Assembly: GCF_000720175.1 (NCBI RefSeq)
Contig: NZ_JOIX01000025.1
Coordinates: 27,759 to 91,758 of the forward strand
DNA length: 64,000 nucleotides
Source of the DNA: Streptomyces sp. NRRL S-337
Lineage (GTDB): Bacteria; Actinomycetota; Actinomycetes; Streptomycetales; Streptomycetaceae
Direction of reading: 5' to 3'
The notes below the pieces were generated by a model that had not been told where the DNA came from, ran no database searches, and saw nothing but the letters and a program-made list of their open reading frames with translations. Positions 59,521 to 64,000 of this stretch are shown in pieces. Position 1 is the first letter of the stretch. Each line of letters opens with the position of its first letter. A program made the translations under genes and the position numbers.

Positions 59521-61998
59521 ATGCAGATCCGCGACCTTCCGCATCCCGACCCCGGCGTCCCCGACGTCCGTACGGGCGGCAGCTTCCTCCGCTGGCTCTA
59601 CAAACAGCAGCTGGGCGGCCAGCTGAAGGCCCTCGCCTGGGGCCTGGTGAACTTCGGCGCCATCGCCTCCTTCCCGCTGCCGGTGGGCATGGCCGTACAG
59701 GCCGCGGTCGATCGCGACGGCGGCCGGCTGGCACTGTCCGGCGGGCTGATCCTGGTCCTCGGTGCGCTGATCGCGCTGGGCGGCACGATGCTGCACCGCG
59801 CCGCGGTCACCAACTGGATCACCGCCGTCGCCCGGATGCAGCAGTTGCTCGCCCGCAAGACCACGGAGCTGGGTTCGGCCATGACCCGGCAGGTGGCGGC
59901 CGGTGAGATCGTCGCCGTCAGCACCGGTGACCTGGAGAAGATCGGCTGGTTCGTCGAGACGATCTCCCGGTTCGGTGCGGCCGCGGTCACCGCGGTCGCG
60001 GTCGCGGCCGCCCTGGTCGTCCGGGAACCGCACCTCGGCATCCTGGTGGCGCTCGGCGTCCCCGTCCTGGCGCTGGCCGTACTGCCGTTGCTGCCGCCCG
60101 CCGCCCGGCGGGCCGACGCCCAGCGTGAGATGGCCGGCCGGGCCACCGAACTCGCCTCCGACACCGTCGCCGGCCTGCGCGTCCTGCGCGGCATCGGCGG
60201 CGAGGAGCTCTTCCTCGGCCGCTACCGCGCCGCCTCGCAGGAGGTGCGGCGGGCCGCCGTCCGCAGCGCCCGGATGTGGTCGCTGATCGCCGCCGTCCAG
60301 GTCGCGCTGCCGGGCCTGCTGCTGATCGCGGTGGTCTGGTACGGCACCCGGCTCGCCCTCGACGGCACGGTCGCGGTCGGCGAACTCGTCATGATTTACA
60401 GCGCGGTCACGTTCCTGCTGCTGCCGCTCCGGCACTTCGAAGAGATCGCCCAGGCGCTGTCCTTCGCCCGGCCGTCGGCCCGGCGCACCGCCCGGGTCCT
60501 GGCCCAGCACCGGCCGGCCGGTGGCCGGGACGGGGACAACCGGGCTCTGCCCAGCGGTGATCTGCACGACCCGGTCAGCGGCCTGACCGCACCGGCCGGC
60601 CGGCTGACCGCAGTGGTCTGCGGCGACCCGGACACGGCCGGCCGACTCGCGGAACGGCTGGGTGGTCATACCTATGGGGGTGGGGCGGCTGCGGCGGGCC
60701 AGGTGGCTGGTGTGGGGGAGGTGGCTCGTGCGGGGCAGTCGGCGGACCGGGTGGCTTGTGGGGGGCGGGCGGTTTCTGCGGGGCGGGGGGCTCGTGTGGC
60801 TGAGGCATCTCCTGCTGACCAGGTGACTTCTGAGGCTCAGGCGGTTCCTGCTGGCCGTCCGGATCCTGCGGGCTATGCGGAGGGTGCCAACCGGGCCAAC
60901 CATGCGCCTCATGCGGCCCCCGCCGGCCATGCGAACTGGGCGGTCCCTGCCGACCGCGCGGACGGTACGGCCCCTGCGCAGGGCGACGGGCCCTACAGCG
61001 TGTGTGCTGGAGACGGCGCGGAAGCCGGAGACGGCGCGAACGACGGAGATGGCGGGCGCGGTGGAAACGGCGGGCGCGGTGGAGATGGCGCGCGCTGCGG
61101 CGAGGTTGACGGAGATGGCGCGCACCGCGGCGCCGGTGGCGAAGGTGGCACGCATTGCGGCACGGGAGGCGGTGCGGGGCAGGGCCTGCCGTCGGTCACC
61201 CTGGGCGGCATCCCACTGGACGACCTGCCGCGGGACGCCGCCCGCAAGGTTGTGCTCGTACAGGACAAGGACCCGATGCTGCTGTCCGGCACCCTCGGTG
61301 AGCTGCTCGACGTGCCGTCCTCCGGGCGGCTGGCCGCCGATGAGGCACTCACCGCCGCCCAGTGCGCCGATGTGCTGACCGCCTTGGCGCAGGCCTCGCT
61401 CGACGACTCCGGGGACCCGATGCGCACTCACATCACCGAGCGCGGCCGGTCACTCTCCGGCGGCCAACGGCAGCGGCTGGCGCTGGCCAGGTCGCTGGTC
61501 ACCGACCCTGAGGTGCTGGTGCTCGACGAGCCGACCAGCGCCGTGGACGCGCACACCGAGGCCCGGATCGCCGACGGCCTGCGGGAGGTCCGGACCGGCC
61601 GTACGACGGTCGTGCTGACCTCCAGCCCGCTGCTCCTGGACCGCGCCGACCAGGTCGCGTTCCTCCATGAGGGCAAGGTCGTCGCCGAGGCTCCCCACCA
61701 CGAACTGCTGCACAGCCACCCCGCCTACCGCTCCGTCGTCACCCGGGAGACAGAACCCGAAGGTATTGGGGAGGCGGAATCCGAGGCCACTCGGGAGACG
61801 AAACCCAACGCCGTGCGGGAGACAGAACCCGAAGCCGTTCGGGAAACGGAATCCGAAGCCGTTCGGGAGGCGGAATCCGAGGACGCTCCGGCCCCGGAAT
61901 CCGATGTAACGCCGCATACGGGCCTCGCCCCAGAAGGAACCCGGGACAAGAACCCCGAACGGGTGCTGACGACCGCTCAGGTCGACGAGACCGCATGA
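59521..61998 (+). CDS. Heterodimeric ABC exporter subunit with degenerate Walker A and large insertion
   Basis: An 825-aa subunit from ATG 59521. Residues 25-310 form the six-helix membrane domain ('GDLEKIGWFVETISRFG', 'TVAGLRVLRGIGGEELFLG'). In the ATPase domain the Walker A site reads 'VVCGDPDTAGRLAERL' (365-380) and lacks G-K-S/T. A 170-residue Ala/Gly/Asp-rich low-complexity insertion follows (about 384-556). The Q loop 'VLVQDKDPMLLSGTL', signature 'LSGGQRQRLALARSL' (645-659) and Walker B 'VLVLDEPTSAVD' are normal, but the H-loop His is replaced ('VLTSSPLLLDRAD'). The C-terminal tail has six 8-residue repeats of the R-E-T-E-P-E-A-V type (61744-61887, 24-bp units). It is coupled to the next subunit gene. 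Confidence 0.88.
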   Translation: MQIRDLPHPDPGVPDVRTGGSFLRWLYKQQLGGQLKALAWGLVNFGAIASFPLPVGMAVQAAVDRDGGRLALSGGLILVLGALIALGGTMLHRAAVTNWITAVARMQQLLARKTTELGSAMTRQVAAGEIVAVSTGDLEKIGWFVETISRFGAAAVTAVAVAAALVVREPHLGILVALGVPVLALAVLPLLPPAARRADAQREMAGRATELASDTVAGLRVLRGIGGEELFLGRYRAASQEVRRAAVRSARMWSLIAAVQVALPGLLLIAVVWYGTRLALDGTVAVGELVMIYSAVTFLLLPLRHFEEIAQALSFARPSARRTARVLAQHRPAGGRDGDNRALPSGDLHDPVSGLTAPAGRLTAVVCGDPDTAGRLAERLGGHTYGGGAAAAGQVAGVGEVARAGQSADRVACGGRAVSAGRGARVAEASPADQVTSEAQAVPAGRPDPAGYAEGANRANHAPHAAPAGHANWAVPADRADGTAPAQGDGPYSVCAGDGAEAGDGANDGDGGRGGNGGRGGDGARCGEVDGDGAHRGAGGEGGTHCGTGGGAGQGLPSVTLGGIPLDDLPRDAARKVVLVQDKDPMLLSGTLGELLDVPSSGRLAADEALTAAQCADVLTALAQASLDDSGDPMRTHITERGRSLSGGQRQRLALARSLVTDPEVLVLDEPTSAVDAHTEARIADGLREVRTGRTTVVLTSSPLLLDRADQVAFLHEGKVVAEAPHHELLHSHPAYRSVVTRETEPEGIGEAESEATRETKPNAVRETEPEAVRETESEAVREAESEDAPAPESDVTPHTGLAPEGTRDKNPERVLTTAQVDETA

Positions 61999-62027
61999 TC
62001 GAGATCGATCGAGATCGAGGAGACCCC

Positions 62028-63809
62028 ATGATCGGCCTGGCGCCGCCGGAGCACGATCCGGACGCCCCGCAGACGCTCACCACCCTGCCCGTGGGCTCCC
62101 CGGCGACGGTACGGAGCTACGTCGCCGAGCTGATCCGCCGGCACGGCCGGGAGTTCACCGTGCTGGTCGTCGTCAACGCCGCCGCGGTGATCGCCTCGAT
62201 GACCGGGCCGTACCTGCTGGGCGGGGTCGTCGAGAAGCTCTCCGCAGGCGATCACCACCTCCAACTCGGCCGCACCGTCGCCTTGTTCGCCCTCGCCCTG
62301 ATCCTGCAGACGGTGTTCGTCCGCATGGTCCGGCTGCGCGGAGCGATGCTCGGCGAGCGGATGCTGGCGGACCTGCGCGAGGACTTCCTCGTACGGTCCG
62401 TGGCGCTGCCGCCGGGCGTTCTGGAGCGGGCCGGCACCGGCGATCTGCTGTCCCGGATCACCACGGACATCGACCGGCTCTCCAGCGCGATGCGCGAGGC
62501 CGTGCCGCAGCTGTCCATCGGTGTGGTGTGGGTGGCACTGCTGCTGGGCGGGCTGACCGTGACCGCCCCGCCGCTCGCCCTGTCCGTGCTGATCGCGCTG
62601 CCCCTGCTGGTCGTCGGCTGCCGCTGGTACTTCAAGCGTGCGCCGTCCGCCTACCGTTCGGAGGCAGCGGGGTACGCGGCGGTGTCCGCCGTCCTCACCG
62701 AGTCCGTGGACGCCGGCCGCACGATCGAGGCGCACCGCCTCGGCGCCCGCCGCATCGCCCTCTCCGAGCGCCGGATCCGCGAATGGACCCAGTGGGAGCG
62801 CTACACCCTCTTCCTGCGGTCGGTGCTCTTCCCTGTCGTCGACCTGACGCACGTGGTGCTGCTGGGCGCGGTGCTGCTGCTCGGCGGGGCGATGGTGATG
62901 CAGGGCTGGCTCACGGCGGGCCAGCTGACGACCGGTGCGCTGCTCGCCCAGATGATGATCGATCCCGTGGGCATGATCCTTCGCTGGTACGACGAGTTGC
63001 AGGTGGCCCAGGTGTCCATCGCCCGGCTCGTCGGCGTCCGGGAGATCGAACCCGAGACGGCGGATGCGGAGCGGCTGCCCGACGGCCGCGACGTGCACGC
63101 CGATGACGTGAGCTTTGGCTACCGCACCGGCGTCGACGTCCTGCGCGAGGTCTCCCTGCGGATCCGTCCCGGCAGCCGCCTGGCCCTGGTCGGCCCGTCC
63201 GGTGCCGGCAAGTCGACGCTGGGCCGGCTGCTCGCGGGGATCTACGGGCCCCGTGCGGGCAGCGTGACGCTGGGCGGTGTGGAGCTCTCCGCGATGCCCG
63301 CCGAGCGGGTCCGCGAGCATGTCGCACTGGTCAATCAGGAGCACCACGTCTTCGTCGGGACGCTGCGCGACAACCTGCTGCTCGCCCGCACCGACGCCGA
63401 CGACGCCGAACTGTGGGCGGCCCTGGGCGCCGTGGACGCCGATGGCTGGGCCCGGGCCCTGGACACGGGCCTGGACACCGAGGTCGGCTCGGGCGGCCAC
63501 ACCCTGACCCCCGCCCAGGCCCAGCAGATCGCCCTGGCCCGTCTCGTCCTGGCCGACCCGCACACCCTGGTGCTCGACGAGGCCACCTCACTCCTCGACC
63601 CGCGTGCCGCCCGCCACCTTGAGCGCTCTCTGGGCAAGGTGCTGGACGGCCGCACGGTGGTGGCCATCGCCCACCGCCTGCACACCGCCCACGACGCCGA
63701 TGTGATCGCCGTAGTCGAGAACGGCCGCATCAGCGAACTCGGCACCCACCACGAACTGGTCACCGCAAACGGCCCGTACGCGGCACTCTGGCGGTCCTGG
63801 CACGGATAG
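62028..63809 (+). CDS. Heterodimeric ABC exporter subunit with intact Walker A and degenerate signature
   Basis: A 593-aa subunit. ATG 62028 has GGAG upstream; ATG 61995 overlaps the previous stop (ATGA) and is an alternative adding 11 residues. The membrane domain has 'GTGDLLSRITTDIDRLSSAM' and 'VLTESVDAGRTIEAHRLG'. The ATPase shows Walker A 'VGPSGAGKST', Q loop 'ALVNQEHHVFVGTL', Walker B 'TLVLDEATSLLD' and H loop 'AIAHRLHTA', all normal, but the signature is 'LTPAQAQQIALARL' instead of LSGGQ. Together with the preceding subunit only one complete composite ATP site can form. It is probably an exporter of a peptide, drug or lipid; substrate unknown. Confidence 0.9.
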   Translation: MIGLAPPEHDPDAPQTLTTLPVGSPATVRSYVAELIRRHGREFTVLVVVNAAAVIASMTGPYLLGGVVEKLSAGDHHLQLGRTVALFALALILQTVFVRMVRLRGAMLGERMLADLREDFLVRSVALPPGVLERAGTGDLLSRITTDIDRLSSAMREAVPQLSIGVVWVALLLGGLTVTAPPLALSVLIALPLLVVGCRWYFKRAPSAYRSEAAGYAAVSAVLTESVDAGRTIEAHRLGARRIALSERRIREWTQWERYTLFLRSVLFPVVDLTHVVLLGAVLLLGGAMVMQGWLTAGQLTTGALLAQMMIDPVGMILRWYDELQVAQVSIARLVGVREIEPETADAERLPDGRDVHADDVSFGYRTGVDVLREVSLRIRPGSRLALVGPSGAGKSTLGRLLAGIYGPRAGSVTLGGVELSAMPAERVREHVALVNQEHHVFVGTLRDNLLLARTDADDAELWAALGAVDADGWARALDTGLDTEVGSGGHTLTPAQAQQIALARLVLADPHTLVLDEATSLLDPRAARHLERSLGKVLDGRTVVAIAHRLHTAHDADVIAVVENGRISELGTHHELVTANGPYAALWRSWHG

Positions 63810-64000
63810 CTGACGGGTGGTGAAGGCGGCGGCCGGGGCGGCGGGACGGGCGGGGCAGTGGGGGCATTGGGGCAGGTCCGGCACTGGGGCAGGTGGGGCG
63901 GGGCGAGGCGGGTGGAACGGGCGGGCCGCCCGGCCCTCGCCACCCGGCGGCGCCCCGGACCGCCAGAGTGCCGCGTACGGGCCGTTTGCGGTGACCAGTT
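63810..64000. other. Intergenic end of window
   Basis: No gene, clear hairpin or promoter is seen. The stretch is G-rich on the plus strand with irregular GGGGCAGG-type repetition around 63850-63900. It may be the tail of the exporter operon. Confidence 0.4.

Noticed and set aside
60664..61190. Low-complexity segment of the exporter subunit considered as a frameshift or separate gene
   Set aside because: The frame stays open, normal Q-loop, signature and Walker B motifs resume in the same frame, and no start site with a ribosome site is seen inside.

Overview
The window is high-GC, codon-biased DNA that looks like a Streptomyces chromosome (or a very close actinomycete). The signs are a conservon operon (sensor kinase, roadblock, DUF742, Ras-like GTPase), an AfsR-like NB-ARC/TPR protein, an ECF sigma factor operon, a cysteine-containing sulfur leader peptide, many GTG starts and frequent 4-bp stop/start overlaps. 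No rRNA, tRNA, CRISPR array, prophage or insertion sequence was recognised.

Layout. 1-5.3 kb: end of a dienelactone hydrolase, a GPP34 protein, an Rv2629/Balon-like ribosome hibernation factor beside a DUF2267 remnant, an NB-ARC/TPR protein with an N-terminal amyloid-type motif, and a small membrane protein. 5.5-12.4 kb: two very large unrecognised proteins (939 and 1352 aa). 12.4-18.9 kb: GNAT acetyltransferase, DHA2 drug exporter with divergent TetR regulator and paired operators, a three-gene ECF sigma operon, an amino-acid permease. 18.9-24.4 kb: a decayed NB-ARC gene next to an intact, tightly overlapped operon encoding TIR-STAND-TPR protein, a 147-aa protein and a PaaK-like adenylation/nucleotidyltransferase fusion. 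I regard this operon as the best candidate for an undescribed system, probably a conflict or defence system. 24.6-25.7 kb: orphan sugar-binding lipoprotein. 26.2-30.6 kb: conservon. 30.9-32.3 kb: universal stress protein and YjbQ.

32.4-38.4 kb: sulfonate uptake and desulfonation. A near-consensus promoter appears to make a leaderless transcript beginning with a 31-codon cysteine leader peptide, followed by short tandem repeats, then ssuC-ssuB-ssuA-ssuD and an FAD monooxygenase. 38.4-42.8 kb: an MHS-family permease divergent from lutABC (lactate oxidation). 43-46.6 kb: membrane-anchored toroid-like protein, cupin-like protein, a convergent NUDIX hydrolase and a DUF6461 protein. 46.9-53.5 kb: SGNH hydrolase, ABC exporter with divergent MarR regulator, and a large FAD/Fe-S D-lactate-type dehydrogenase. 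53.5-59.1 kb: secreted alpha-amylase, Tat-exported GH109-like oxidoreductase/glycosidase, DctA symporter with a perfect palindrome at its promoter, and an L,D-transpeptidase-like lipoprotein. 59.5-63.8 kb: a heterodimeric ABC exporter in which each subunit has lost the complementary part of the same ATP site.

Together the region is a mosaic of carbon and sulfur uptake (sulfonates, lactate, dicarboxylates, starch), efflux pumps with local regulators, and signalling or conflict genes of the STAND/TIR/conservon type. All calls are from reading the sequence and translated frames; no database search was run.
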